The position numbers were made by a program, and so were the translations under genes. Below the pieces are notes generated by a model. The model ran no database searches. It was not told the origin of the DNA and was given only the letters and a program-made list of their open reading frames with translations. A stretch of DNA of 64,000 nucleotides from CBDCDJ01 sp965215355 (lineage in GTDB: Bacteria; Deinococcota; Deinococci; Deinococcales; Trueperaceae), in the NCBI GenBank assembly GCA_965215355.1, contig CBDCDJ010000007.1:620001-684000 (forward strand), in the 5' to 3' direction. Below are positions 54,729 to 63,305 of this stretch, one piece after another (the first letter of the stretch is position 1; the number at the start of each line of letters is the position of its first letter).

Positions 54729-55958
54729 ATGTGTGAACGTTTCGCCCGCAATTTGACGCTCGGCTTCTTTTGTGTTTTAGCCGCCCAAACCTTTGCCCAA
54801 ACCGCCACACCCGGCAGCCTTGTCGAGGTCACGGCGCTCGGCGTGGTCGAAGCCGACGAGATTCGCCGCCTCGCCGCGCCCCTGTTCGCTCCCGCTGCGG
54901 TGCCGCCCCTGGAGCTTGCCGTCGAAACCTACGGGCTCCGCTACCTCACGACCGGCCTGGACGGTGCGCCGACTGAAGTGTTCGCGCAACTGTTCGTGCC
55001 CGTCTACGCCACCCCCGAGGCGCGTCCCCTGTACGTGTTCGGGTCGGGCACCACGGGCATCGCCGACAAGTGCGCGCCGTCTCGAGAAGCCGACTACAGT
55101 CATCCCTTGGGCCACTACCGCGCCTACATGCTCGCTTACGCGAGCCGAGGTTTTGTCGGCATTTTCCCCAACTACCTCGGTTTCGACGACCCCGAGCGCA
55201 CGCAAGCCTACTTCAGCGCCCTCGCCGAAGGCCGCGTCATGCTCGACGCCGGACGCGCCGCTTACGCTTTTTTTGAGCAGTACCCCACTACCGCCTCACT
55301 GTCGGGAGCGGTGTTCACGGCCGGTTATTCGCAAGGCGGCCACGCCGCCTTCGCCGCGGCGGACTTGCGCCCGGCCTACGCGCCCGAGCTGCCCCTGACC
55401 GGAATCATCGGCTATGGCGCGACGACCAACGTCGCGCGGCTGCTGCGCGAAGGGCCTTACTACGCGCCTTACATTGTGCGGTCCTACAGCACGACTTATG
55501 GACCTGAAACGTTCGATCCTGCCGCGGTTTTGAACGCGCGCTGGCTACCCACCCTCGAGACTGACGTGGGCACGCGCTGTGTCGACGAAGTGCAAACCTA
55601 CTATCCTTTCGACGGCGCGCGTGTGTACGCGCCGGCGTTCGCGGCCGCTCTCTACGGCGGTACCCTGACGGCGAGCTTTCCAACCATTGCCCGCATTTTG
55701 GAGGAAAACCGTACCGGCCTGTCCGGCCACGGGTTGCCCGCGCTCATCGTGCAGGGCGAAGACGACGTCATCGTGCGCAACCCCACGCAAACGCTGTTCG
55801 TTCAGGAACTGTGTGCCGCGGAGAGTTCCGTGTTGTATTTAAGTTTCCCCGCGGTGCGCCACCGCTACACCCGGCAAGCCGGTTTCGAGCCGTCGCTCGC
55901 CTGGATGGAGAGCCTGGCGCGCGGTGAGGCCGCGCCATCGGTCTGCGGCGTCGACTGA
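54729..55958 (+). CDS. Secreted alpha/beta-hydrolase (lipase-like), copy 2
   Basis: 409 residues, paralogue of the preceding gene along its whole length: signal peptide (NLTLGFFCVLAAQTFAQ), GSGTTGIADKCAPSREADYS, nucleophile elbow TAGYSQGGHAAFAAADLRPA and LIVQGEDDVIVRNPTQTLFV. The usual Cys pair is kept. GAGGAGG gives a strong ribosome-binding site 7 nt before ATG 54729. Tandem duplication with diverged sequence suggests two related substrates. Confidence 0.87.
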   Translation: MCERFARNLTLGFFCVLAAQTFAQTATPGSLVEVTALGVVEADEIRRLAAPLFAPAAVPPLELAVETYGLRYLTTGLDGAPTEVFAQLFVPVYATPEARPLYVFGSGTTGIADKCAPSREADYSHPLGHYRAYMLAYASRGFVGIFPNYLGFDDPERTQAYFSALAEGRVMLDAGRAAYAFFEQYPTTASLSGAVFTAGYSQGGHAAFAAADLRPAYAPELPLTGIIGYGATTNVARLLREGPYYAPYIVRSYSTTYGPETFDPAAVLNARWLPTLETDVGTRCVDEVQTYYPFDGARVYAPAFAAALYGGTLTASFPTIARILEENRTGLSGHGLPALIVQGEDDVIVRNPTQTLFVQELCAAESSVLYLSFPAVRHRYTRQAGFEPSLAWMESLARGEAAPSVCGVD

Positions 55959-55972
55959 TTTGTAAAGTCGAC
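55950..55972. terminator. Short hairpin between convergent genes
   Basis: Arms GTCGACT (55950-55956) and AGTCGAC (55966-55972) with a 9-nt loop span the stop codon of the second hydrolase and reach the end of the convergent gene. There is no U-run, so it is at best a weak bidirectional terminator. Confidence 0.3.
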
Positions 55973-56400
55973 TAGGGGGTCGCGGGCAAAGCCGCGGTGT
56001 TCTCGAGCCGAGCGGCAGCTTCGGCAAGGAGAATGGCCATAGCTTTGACGCCCCAAGCGCTCTCAACGGCAACGGGTGTTTCGGAGAAGAGTGAAAGCAA
56101 AAACGGCGGTCGGTCAGCGTCCGCGTAGACGCCCAAACTAATGTAACCCTCAAGTCCGGGCTGGTACAGGGTGAGAGTTTCCCCAGACGGCAGGGTGGAA
56201 CTTTCCTTCAACAACGTTTGCGTTGAAGTGATAAAGGTCTCGAGCTGTTCGCGCGTGAACACGCTTACGCCCAAAACGACGGTGTTCTCTTCTATCCTCA
56301 CCTCGACTTGCAGGAGATCGGCCAGAGTGGATTGCGCGTAAGTCACCCACAGCGTCGCAAAAAGTGTTGTGATCAAGCAAAATCTATACGCGCGTTTCAT
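55972..56400 (-). CDS. Small secreted protein of unknown function
   Basis: 142 residues with signal peptide (MKRAYRFCLITTLFATLWVT, cleavage after YAQS). The mature part alternates strands and helices (VEVRIEENTVVLGVSVFTRE, GYISLGVYADADRPPFLLSL) and ends in an Ala-rich helix. No family recognised. Single-gene unit, convergent with the hydrolase pair. Confidence 0.65.
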   Translation of the reverse strand: MKRAYRFCLITTLFATLWVTYAQSTLADLLQVEVRIEENTVVLGVSVFTREQLETFITSTQTLLKESSTLPSGETLTLYQPGLEGYISLGVYADADRPPFLLSLFSETPVAVESAWGVKAMAILLAEAAARLENTAALPATP

Positions 56401-56518
56401 AAATCCAGAATAGAGCAGAAAAGCTCGAGGGGATGTCTAAAACATCACGTTCGCACCCGGTTTAGGTGTTTGAAATGAAGAGGGGGTCGTCACGGAGGCT
56501 CGAGGTAACTCATGCAAC

Positions 56519-57082
56519 CTAAAAATCTAACAGTAGGTCGTATGCCATCAAATAAGGCATCGTTGTGTCTACGGAAGGTTTAGCATCCAGCTCCCTAAAA
56601 AGTCGTTCCAATTCTTCAGCCGTTCGAGGCAAGATTTTGATGGTTAGCACCGCGCCGCGGCCACGGAATCCGCCGTGTATCACCCCGACGATTTCAGCAT
56701 CTAGCTCTTCCAAGACAGCGTTCACTTCGTCCACGGTCGCATCTATTTCAAAGGCTATCAAAATGACGTTGTTCAGGCTGGGCCATATGCCGTATACCAT
56801 GACCTTCGCAGATACGTTTTTATCTGCGTAAGGGTCGTAGCTCGTGTACGGAAGTTCTGTAAAGGCTGCGAGCTTGTCGGGAGCGTCGGGTAACTTTGTG
56901 AGTCTACTTCTGGGTTCTGATAGTGAATCTACGGCTGAAGTAGCAGTTTCATCAATTTCATTCTCATCAGCTTGAGCATAGACGACCTGCTCGAGCAGCA
57001 CGGTCACAGAATTCCTTGCAAAGTCTGTCGAGTACGAACTGCTCAAGGTCAACACGACGGTTGTAATCAGCGCCCAGTTCAT
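56519..57082 (-). CDS. Secreted orphan sharing a leader with the 2048 protein
   Basis: 187 residues from ATG 57082. The leader MNWALITTVVLTLSSS nearly repeats that of the protein at 2048 in amino acids and bases, but the bodies differ. The C-terminal 90 residues (IDATVDEVNAVLEELDAEIV, GVIHGGFRGRGAVLTIKI, EELERLFRELDA) resemble the small beta-alpha-beta domain found before subtilisin-type peptidases (an I9-like fold), without a peptidase attached. The frame is open further upstream, but that part overlaps the M24 peptidase gene antisense-frame and has no homology. Confidence 0.6.
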   Translation of the reverse strand: MNWALITTVVLTLSSSYSTDFARNSVTVLLEQVVYAQADENEIDETATSAVDSLSEPRSRLTKLPDAPDKLAAFTELPYTSYDPYADKNVSAKVMVYGIWPSLNNVILIAFEIDATVDEVNAVLEELDAEIVGVIHGGFRGRGAVLTIKILPRTAEELERLFRELDAKPSVDTTMPYLMAYDLLLDF

Positions 57083-57116
57083 ACTGTCAGACCTGTAATC
57101 CCTTTTCTTCGGTTTC

Positions 57117-58307
57117 TCAACGTACCAAAACCAACGCTTCCTGCGGCGTTGACAGCACCTCAGCCCCGTCTTGCGTAACGAGCACGTCCTGCTCCACACC
57201 GATGGGCACCCCGTCCACGCCGGTCGTGCCGTGAACCACCGGCTCGACCGTGTAAACCTCGCCAGTTTGCAGCGGCGCGTTCCCGCGCTCGCCGTAGCGC
57301 TCGCCGATGGGGGAGAGCAGGGTGCCGCCGTCGTGGACGGTGCGCCCCAGCTGGTGGCCGAGCGCGTGCGGGTAAGGTTTGATGCCGCTGTTTTCCTGGT
57401 GTTCCCGCGCAATCCGGTCGATGTCACGCCCGAGCTTGCCGGGGGCCATTGCGCGAATCGCCCGGTGCATCGCTTCTTGGGCGACCTCGAAGCGGCGCTG
57501 CACTTCAGGCGGCGCGCTGTCCTCGCCTTCAGCTAAAACGTAGTAAGTGCGTTGCAGGTCGGAGGTGTAGCCCTCGTAAAAGCAGCCCATGTCGATGAGG
57601 ACGGTGTCGCCGGGTTCGACGGGCTCGTCTCCCGGCGTGCGGTGCCCGATGCCGTTCCGCCCCGCCATCACGTTCGCGCCGTCGCCGAACGAGGCGCTGG
57701 TGCCGTAATGCTTCTGCCGCTCTTTGATAAATTCGACGATTTGCCGCTCGGACATGCGCGGTTTGATAAAGGCGTCCACCTCGGCGAAAATCCGTTCGGT
57801 CAACTCGACGGCCGCGCGGATGCGCCGCATCTCCTCCGGGCTTTTGCGGGCGCGTAGCGGTTCTAAAACGTTTTGCGAGGAGACGATGCGCCCCTCCAAG
57901 TCCGGCAGCTCCAACACGTCTTTCAGCCGCAGCAACAGCCCGTAGCTCAAACCGTCTGCAAGTGGGTCGTCCTGAGAATAGTTGAAGGCGAAGGTCGTCA
58001 ATCCGTGCTCACGGACGACACGGCGCAAGGGTTCGGCGAGGCCGCTCGAGCACGCCACCACCTCGTCGTATACTCCCACCCGTTCGGCGTCGTGGCGGTC
58101 GTAGTCGGTCACGAGGGCGATTTTCCGGCCCGCTCTGGTAAAGACGAAAATCGTCTCCCCAATCACGTCGAAACCGGCGAACAGCGTCGCCGCGCGGTCG
58201 CTCTGCTCGCGGCAGGGGATGAGCCAGGCGTCGGCGTTCAGGGTGGGGAGCAGCGCGTCAAGCTGCGCGTGCTTTTCACGGATGAGGGTCAGGTCGTGCT
58301 CGAGCAT
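57117..58307 (-). CDS. M24-family Xaa-Pro peptidase
   Basis: 396 residues. N-terminal creatinase-like domain (to about 165), then the pita-bread domain with metal ligands in DTVLIDMGCFYEGYTSDLQR (two Asp), HALGHQLGRTVHDGG (His), and GEVYTVEPVVHG and GVEQDVLVTQDG (two Glu). It would cleave X-Pro dipeptides or N-terminal X-Pro bonds; the exact specificity is not clear. ATG 58307. Confidence 0.92.
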   Translation of the reverse strand: MLEHDLTLIREKHAQLDALLPTLNADAWLIPCREQSDRAATLFAGFDVIGETIFVFTRAGRKIALVTDYDRHDAERVGVYDEVVACSSGLAEPLRRVVREHGLTTFAFNYSQDDPLADGLSYGLLLRLKDVLELPDLEGRIVSSQNVLEPLRARKSPEEMRRIRAAVELTERIFAEVDAFIKPRMSERQIVEFIKERQKHYGTSASFGDGANVMAGRNGIGHRTPGDEPVEPGDTVLIDMGCFYEGYTSDLQRTYYVLAEGEDSAPPEVQRRFEVAQEAMHRAIRAMAPGKLGRDIDRIAREHQENSGIKPYPHALGHQLGRTVHDGGTLLSPIGERYGERGNAPLQTGEVYTVEPVVHGTTGVDGVPIGVEQDVLVTQDGAEVLSTPQEALVLVR

Positions 58308-58348
58308 AGTCTCACTCTAGCAAGGCTCGAGCCGAGTCGTGAGAACGC

Positions 58349-59824
58349 TCAAGCGTCGTACGCCCCCGCCGTCGCTTCGCCACCCGTGCCCGTCCAATTG
58401 GTGTGAACCTTTTCGCCCGGTTTGTCCAAACGCTCGTAAGTGTGCGCCCCGAAGTAGTCGCGCTGCGCTTGAATGAGGTTGGCAGGTAAATGGGCCGAGC
58501 GGTAGCCGTCGAAGAAACTTAGGCCGGCGCTCATGGCCGGGGCGGGAATGCCGAGGAGCGCGGCTTGCGCGACCACGCGCCGCCAGGCACCCTGGGCGGT
58601 TTGCAGCGCGTCCTTGAAAAACGGCGCGAGGAGCAGGTTCGGCAGTTCGGGGTCGCTCTGATACGCCGCCATGATGTCGTTCAAAAACCGTGAGCGGATG
58701 ATGCAGCCGCCGCGCCACATCTGCGCGATACCCGCGTAGTTGAGGTTCCAGCCGTGAAGATTGGCGGCTTCCCTGAACAGCATGTACCCCTGCGCGTAAG
58801 AAACGATTTTCGAGGCGTAAAGGGCGGCCTCGAGGTCTTTCAAAAATGCCTCTTTGTCAGGCGCTTCGGCGTCGCTCGGGCCGGACAGGACGCTCGAGGC
58901 CGCGACGCGCTCGTCTTTCAGGGCGGACAGGAAACGGGCGAACACGGCCTCGCCGATAAGGGTCAGCGGGACGCCGCCCTCAAGCGCGCTCGCCACCGTC
59001 CACTTGCCCGTCCCCTTTTGCCCGGCCGAGTCCAGAATTTTGTCGACCAGCGGCTGCCCGTCGTCGTCTTTGACGGTAAAAATGTCGGCGGTAATCTCGA
59101 TAAGGTACGAGTCCAGGCGGCCCGCGTTCCACTTCGCAAAGACCTCGCCCATTTCGGCGGCATTCATCGACAGCGCGTTTTTCATGAGGCTGTAAGCCTC
59201 GGCGATGAGTTGCATGTCGCCGTACTCGATGCCGTTATGAACCATCTTGACGTAGTGGCCCGCGCCGCCCTCGCCGACCCAGTCGCAGCAGGGCACGCCG
59301 TCCACGTGCGCGGAAATGTCCTGCAGGATATTTTTGACGTGCGGCCAAGCTTCCTTTGAACCGCCCGGCATCATCGAGGGGCCGTGCCGCGCGCCCTCCT
59401 CGCCGCCCGAGACGCCGGTGCCGATGAAGCGGAGACCCTGCTTCTCGAGCGCCATAACCCGCCGCGCGGTGTCGTGGAAGCTCGAGTTCCCTCCGTCGAT
59501 GACGATGTCGCCCGCTTCTAAATGCGGCGCGAGTTCCTCGAGGACGATGTCCACCGGCGCGCCGGCCTGCACCATCAGCATCACGCGGCGCGGGCGTTTA
59601 AGGGCGGCGAGCATGTCTTCCAACTCTTCAAAGCCGACGACGCTCATGTCTTTGGCCGGGCCGTTGACGAAGTTCACCATCTTGCTCGTCGTGCGGTTGG
59701 TCACGGCGACCCTGTAGCCGTGGTCGCTCATGTTCATGACGAGGTTTTGACCCATCACCGCGAGCCCGACGAGGCCGATGTCGGCTTTGGTGTCATCCAC
59801 TGCGTTGTCTGCTACGTCATTCAT
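58349..59824 (-). CDS. gnd: 6-phosphogluconate dehydrogenase, decarboxylating
   Basis: 491 residues (long, dimeric form). NADP-binding IGLVGLAVMGQNLVMNMSDH, substrate site GVSGGEEGARHGPSMMPGGS and KMVHNGIEYGDMQLIAEAYS, helical domain IWRGG-like block QMWRGGCIIRSRFLNDI, and C-terminal RDYFGAHTYERLDKPGEKVH. Third step of the oxidative pentose phosphate pathway. Adjacent to galactokinase in the same direction. Confidence 0.97.
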   Translation of the reverse strand: MNDVADNAVDDTKADIGLVGLAVMGQNLVMNMSDHGYRVAVTNRTTSKMVNFVNGPAKDMSVVGFEELEDMLAALKRPRRVMLMVQAGAPVDIVLEELAPHLEAGDIVIDGGNSSFHDTARRVMALEKQGLRFIGTGVSGGEEGARHGPSMMPGGSKEAWPHVKNILQDISAHVDGVPCCDWVGEGGAGHYVKMVHNGIEYGDMQLIAEAYSLMKNALSMNAAEMGEVFAKWNAGRLDSYLIEITADIFTVKDDDGQPLVDKILDSAGQKGTGKWTVASALEGGVPLTLIGEAVFARFLSALKDERVAASSVLSGPSDAEAPDKEAFLKDLEAALYASKIVSYAQGYMLFREAANLHGWNLNYAGIAQMWRGGCIIRSRFLNDIMAAYQSDPELPNLLLAPFFKDALQTAQGAWRRVVAQAALLGIPAPAMSAGLSFFDGYRSAHLPANLIQAQRDYFGAHTYERLDKPGEKVHTNWTGTGGEATAGAYDA

Positions 59825-59855
59825 GTGAATCCTCTCGCGCCCCTTTGCTTATCGT

Positions 59856-61007
59856 TCAGATTAAGGGCAGCGTTTGCGCGCCGTCCGTCGCTTTGCAAAC
59901 ATAGATGCTGGGTTCTTTGGAGGTTTTTTCCCGGTAACAAGCCTCTACAGCCTCGACAAACGCCTCGACCTTTTGAGCCTCGACCAACGCCACCGCACAA
60001 CCCCCGAAACCGCCGCCGGTCATGCGTGCGCCGTAGCAGCCGGGTTGGGCTCGAGCGCACTCGACCATCGTGTTCAGCGCGTCGTTCGTCACCTCGAAGT
60101 CGTCGCGGAGGCTGTCATGGCTGGCGTTCATGAGCTTACCCAAAGCTTCGGCGTTCCCTTGCTTCATGGCTTCGGCGGCGTCTAAGGTGCGCTGATTTTC
60201 GGTGACGACGTGGCGGGCGCGGCGGCGCACGACCGGCTCGAGCCCACTACCCCGCGCCTCGAGCATCTCCAAAGTCACGTCCCGCAACGCCGCAACGTCA
60301 AAAAACGCGGCCGCCGCCTCGCACTGGGCGCGGCGCGCGTTGTAGCCCGAGTCGGTGTGGCTGTGCCGCGTCATCGTATCCATCACGACCACGACCGTGT
60401 TCTTAGGCAGAGAAACGGGCTCGAGGTCGAGCGTCCTACAGTCGATGAGCAGCGCGTACCCCTTTTTCCCCGCCGCGCTGATGAGTTGGTCCATGATGCC
60501 GGTGTTCGCGCCGACGAACTCGTTTTCGGCTTTTTGCATCGTTCGGGCGATGCGGGGCTCGTCCCACTCAAAGCCGGAGACCTCGTAAAAGGCTCGAGCT
60601 GTGGCGAGTTCGAGTGCCGCCGACGAGGACAGCCCCGAGCCGCGCGGGACGTCGCCCGTGACGACGCCCTCGAAGCCTCCAAGCGTGTAGCCCTCTTCCT
60701 GCAAGGCCCAGGCGACGCCTTTGGGGTACTCGAGCCAGCCCTTACCTTTTTCCAGCGCGCCCAGGGAAAACCTGCCCCACACGCCGAAGTCGGCGGAATA
60801 GAGCCTGACTTTGCCGTCGCGTCTCGGTCGGAGCGCTAGCCACACCCCGCGGTCGATTGCCATCGGCAGCACAAAGCCGTCGTTGTAGTCGGTATGTTCA
60901 CCGATGAGGTTGACCCGGCCCGGCGCGCGCACGATGCTGGTGGGCGCAGCGCCGAACTTTTCTTTGAAGGTGTCGTAAACGGTCTGCTCGAGACTCATAA
61001 AATCCAT
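59856..61007 (-). CDS. galK: Galactokinase
   Basis: 383-residue GHMP kinase. N-terminal galactose signature APGRVNLIGEHTDYNDGFVL, ATP motif GDVPRGSGLSSSAALELATA and the C-terminal motif RMTGGGFGGCAVALVEAQKV. It phosphorylates galactose at C1. With the GH4 alpha-galactosidase and LacI regulator to its left-side neighbourhood it suggests alpha-galactoside use. The rest of the Leloir pathway (galT, galE) is not in the window. Confidence 0.96.
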   Translation of the reverse strand: MDFMSLEQTVYDTFKEKFGAAPTSIVRAPGRVNLIGEHTDYNDGFVLPMAIDRGVWLALRPRRDGKVRLYSADFGVWGRFSLGALEKGKGWLEYPKGVAWALQEEGYTLGGFEGVVTGDVPRGSGLSSSAALELATARAFYEVSGFEWDEPRIARTMQKAENEFVGANTGIMDQLISAAGKKGYALLIDCRTLDLEPVSLPKNTVVVVMDTMTRHSHTDSGYNARRAQCEAAAAFFDVAALRDVTLEMLEARGSGLEPVVRRRARHVVTENQRTLDAAEAMKQGNAEALGKLMNASHDSLRDDFEVTNDALNTMVECARAQPGCYGARMTGGGFGGCAVALVEAQKVEAFVEAVEACYREKTSKEPSIYVCKATDGAQTLPLI

Positions 61008-61123
61008 ACCCTTCGACTCGCCTTGGTCTCCGCTTCGCCTTGCTTTTGCAGCGTGAGTACCGACGTTGAGCGGCTGCGTGTGCTATACCGAGTTTACCTT
61101 TGCAAACCCGACAGGGGGACACC

Positions 61124-62176
61124 GTGACAAGAACCGTGTACCGACTCGCCATTTTGGGCATCTTGCTCGCCGCGCTCGGCGCTTGCAGCTTCGCGCCGCT
61201 GGGTTTCAGCGTGGACTTGTTGAAGCGTTTTCCCGACCAGAAGACCGGCAGTTTCACCTTCGACGCGGAGAGCGTGACGGTGGACTTGCTGCCGCGTTTG
61301 GGCGGCGCTCGCACAGGCGGTTTCAACCAACCCTCACCCGTCGGAGGAATAACCTTGCCAGTCGACTTCGTCGTGCCAAGTGACGCGGGGCAAACCTTGG
61401 ACTTCAGCGACCAGACTCTGCCCGCCGAGCTGGAGACCGCCGCGTTGAGTTACGGGCTTACCTTGATGAGCAAAAACCTCACCGGCACTTTACAGATTCA
61501 ACCTTATCTTGCCCCGGTAGGCTCGGACGCCGCCGCACAGGAGGCTTACGCGCTCGGCGAGCCACAAGAATACCGGCTTGGCACCGAGGGGGCCTTGAAC
61601 GCCGATGTCGAACTAAACGAGGCGCAACTCTCTGGCATCAACGCGAAGCAACTGCGGCTCGCGCTCCGCTTGTCGGGTACCGTGGGCGTGGTTACGGCGG
61701 GCGAAGTCTCGGTCACCTACACCTTCCAAACCTTATCGCTCACCGTTTTCGGCGTCACCGCTCAACTCGACGAGCTTTTGCCCAGTCCGGAGGGTACCCT
61801 GCTCGACTTCAGCGACGAGGACATTTCGGGCCGCATTGTCGATGCGGCGCTCGTCTATGATTTGACCCTGACGAGCAACGCCGTTTTAGACGGCGACCTC
61901 AGCGCGCAGGTTTACCTCGCCCCGCCGGGTGAAGACAGTTTGTGGCAAGCCAAGTACGCCTTCGGCGAACCGGAGGCGCTCGAGCTTGCCCAGGCCGAAA
62001 TTCCCATCACGGGCCGCGCCGACCTGAATAATGACCAAAGGCCGGTGCTGGATACGCAAATCCTCCGACTAGGCGTGCGGGTCGTCGGGACGGCGACGGT
62101 GCCGCTGCAAGGAGCCATCACCGCCCACTACCGTTTCAACAGTTTGACGTTGGAAGTCGCTTACGCGCTGCGCTGA
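61124..62176 (+). CDS. Lipoprotein with two tandem beta-domains
   Basis: 350 residues. Lipoprotein signal LAILGILLAALGAC gives the lipobox LGAC. After a short spacer two related ~130-residue modules follow: TLDFSDQTLPAELETAALSY ... LTLMSKNLTGTLQIQPYLAP and LLDFSDEDISGRIVDAALVY ... LTLTSNAVLDGDLSAQVYLA, each ending in a VTYTFQTLSLTV/AHYRFNSLTLEV strand pair. No family recognised; an outer-surface structural or binding protein is likely. GTG 61124 has AGGGGG upstream. Divergent from galK. Confidence 0.78.
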   Translation: MTRTVYRLAILGILLAALGACSFAPLGFSVDLLKRFPDQKTGSFTFDAESVTVDLLPRLGGARTGGFNQPSPVGGITLPVDFVVPSDAGQTLDFSDQTLPAELETAALSYGLTLMSKNLTGTLQIQPYLAPVGSDAAAQEAYALGEPQEYRLGTEGALNADVELNEAQLSGINAKQLRLALRLSGTVGVVTAGEVSVTYTFQTLSLTVFGVTAQLDELLPSPEGTLLDFSDEDISGRIVDAALVYDLTLTSNAVLDGDLSAQVYLAPPGEDSLWQAKYAFGEPEALELAQAEIPITGRADLNNDQRPVLDTQILRLGVRVVGTATVPLQGAITAHYRFNSLTLEVAYALR

Positions 62177-62195
62177 TAAATTGTGCTGAGGCTTG

Positions 62196-63227
62196 TCAGC
62201 TTACCCGCGCCTTACCGCACGAGGCGCGGATGACGAGTTCGGCGTTCCCGATTTGAACTTCGCGCGTCGACGGCTTTTCGCCCCCCACCAAGCGGATGAG
62301 CAACTCGCCCGCCCGCCGCCCCTGCTCTTTCGGGTTGGTGCGCACCGTGGTGAGGGGGGGCACGGCGTAGGCCGCTGTAGGGATGTCGTCGTAGCCGACG
62401 ACGGCGACGTCCTCGGGCACGCGCAGACCAGCCTGGTGAAGCGCCGCCAGCGCTCCTAAAGCGATGGTGTCGTTGCCCGCGAAAAGTGCCGTGAAACCTG
62501 GGGCGTGCTCGAGCAACGACCTCATCTGCACAAAGCCGCTCGCGGCGCTGAAATCCCCTTCGCGCACCCAGTCGTCTCTCACCGGCAAACCCGCTTCGAC
62601 TAGCGTTTGTTTATAGGCGCTGAGCCGGTCCAAAGCGCCTTGATAAGTCAGGGGCGCGTAGGTGATGTGGGCGATGCGCTCGTGGCCCAGGCCTATGAGC
62701 CGCTCGACGGCAGCCGCCATGAGCGGCGTCTGGGTGACGGTGTACGCCTGGGGGTAGTCGCTGCTGCTCACCAGGACGACCGGAAACCCCGACTCGATGA
62801 GGTCGGGCAGGTGCGTGTCCGCATCGTCCAGACGCGGGTTCAACACGACCATGCCGTCGATGCGCTTGGCGGCGACGAGCGAGCGGTAGGCGTCGCTGCC
62901 GGTGTCCCGCACGCCCTCCAAAATCACGCGAAAGCCGCGTTCGTTGCTCACCTCGGTCATGCCGTAAAGGAGTTGAGGGATGAAGGCGTCAACCTCTAAG
63001 TGGTGCGGGTCCGGCAAAACCAGCCCGAGCGTGCGCGTTTGCCCGCTTACCAAAGTGCGTGCCGCCGCGTCCGGCATGTAGCCGAGTTCGTGGGCCGCCC
63101 GGAACACGCGTTCCCGCGTGTCGCCGGCGAACTTCATGCCGGGCACGTCGTTCAACACAAACGACACGGTGCTGCGCGATACGCCGGCGCGTGCAGCGAC
63201 ATCATGGCTGGTGGCGCGTTTTTTCAG
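62196..63227 (-). CDS. LacI-family repressor
   Basis: 343 residues. Helix-turn-helix ATSHDVAARAGVSRSTVSFV with hinge AAHELGYMPDAAARTLVSGQ, then a sugar-binding periplasmic-type domain (TRTLGLVLPDPHHLEVDAFI, FTALFAGNDTIALGALAALH, VAVVGYDDIPTAAYAVPPLT). The N-terminal frame begins at CTG 63227, with AAGAG 8 nt upstream. An ATG at 63235 is one base out of frame, so a missing C in the CCC run is also possible. It lies just after the GH4 gene on the same strand and probably controls it. Confidence 0.9.
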   Translation of the reverse strand: MKKRATSHDVAARAGVSRSTVSFVLNDVPGMKFAGDTRERVFRAAHELGYMPDAAARTLVSGQTRTLGLVLPDPHHLEVDAFIPQLLYGMTEVSNERGFRVILEGVRDTGSDAYRSLVAAKRIDGMVVLNPRLDDADTHLPDLIESGFPVVLVSSSDYPQAYTVTQTPLMAAAVERLIGLGHERIAHITYAPLTYQGALDRLSAYKQTLVEAGLPVRDDWVREGDFSAASGFVQMRSLLEHAPGFTALFAGNDTIALGALAALHQAGLRVPEDVAVVGYDDIPTAAYAVPPLTTVRTNPKEQGRRAGELLIRLVGGEKPSTREVQIGNAELVIRASCGKARVS

Positions 63228-63255
63228 GGCGTCATCTCTTTTCTAAGAGCTAATG

Positions 63256-63301
63256 AGCAACGAGTTGGAGTGTTTTTACTCGTTGCTTTCAACTCATTGC
63301 T
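63256..63301. promoter_or_regulatory. Inverted repeats between GH4 and LacI genes
   Basis: AGCAACGAGT (63256-63265) and ACTCGTTGCT (63278-63287) are perfect 10-bp inverted arms around 12 nt; a third, near-identical inverted copy CAACTCATTGCTC follows at 63290-63302. There is no U-run. They may be operators for the LacI protein or a small mobile repeat. Confidence 0.4.
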
Positions 63302-63305
63302 CCCT

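Noticed and set aside
56519..57427. Longer 302-codon version of the secreted orphan
   Set aside because: The extra N-terminal part lies over the M24 peptidase coding sequence in another frame, is low-complexity, and precedes the leader-bearing ATG at 57082.
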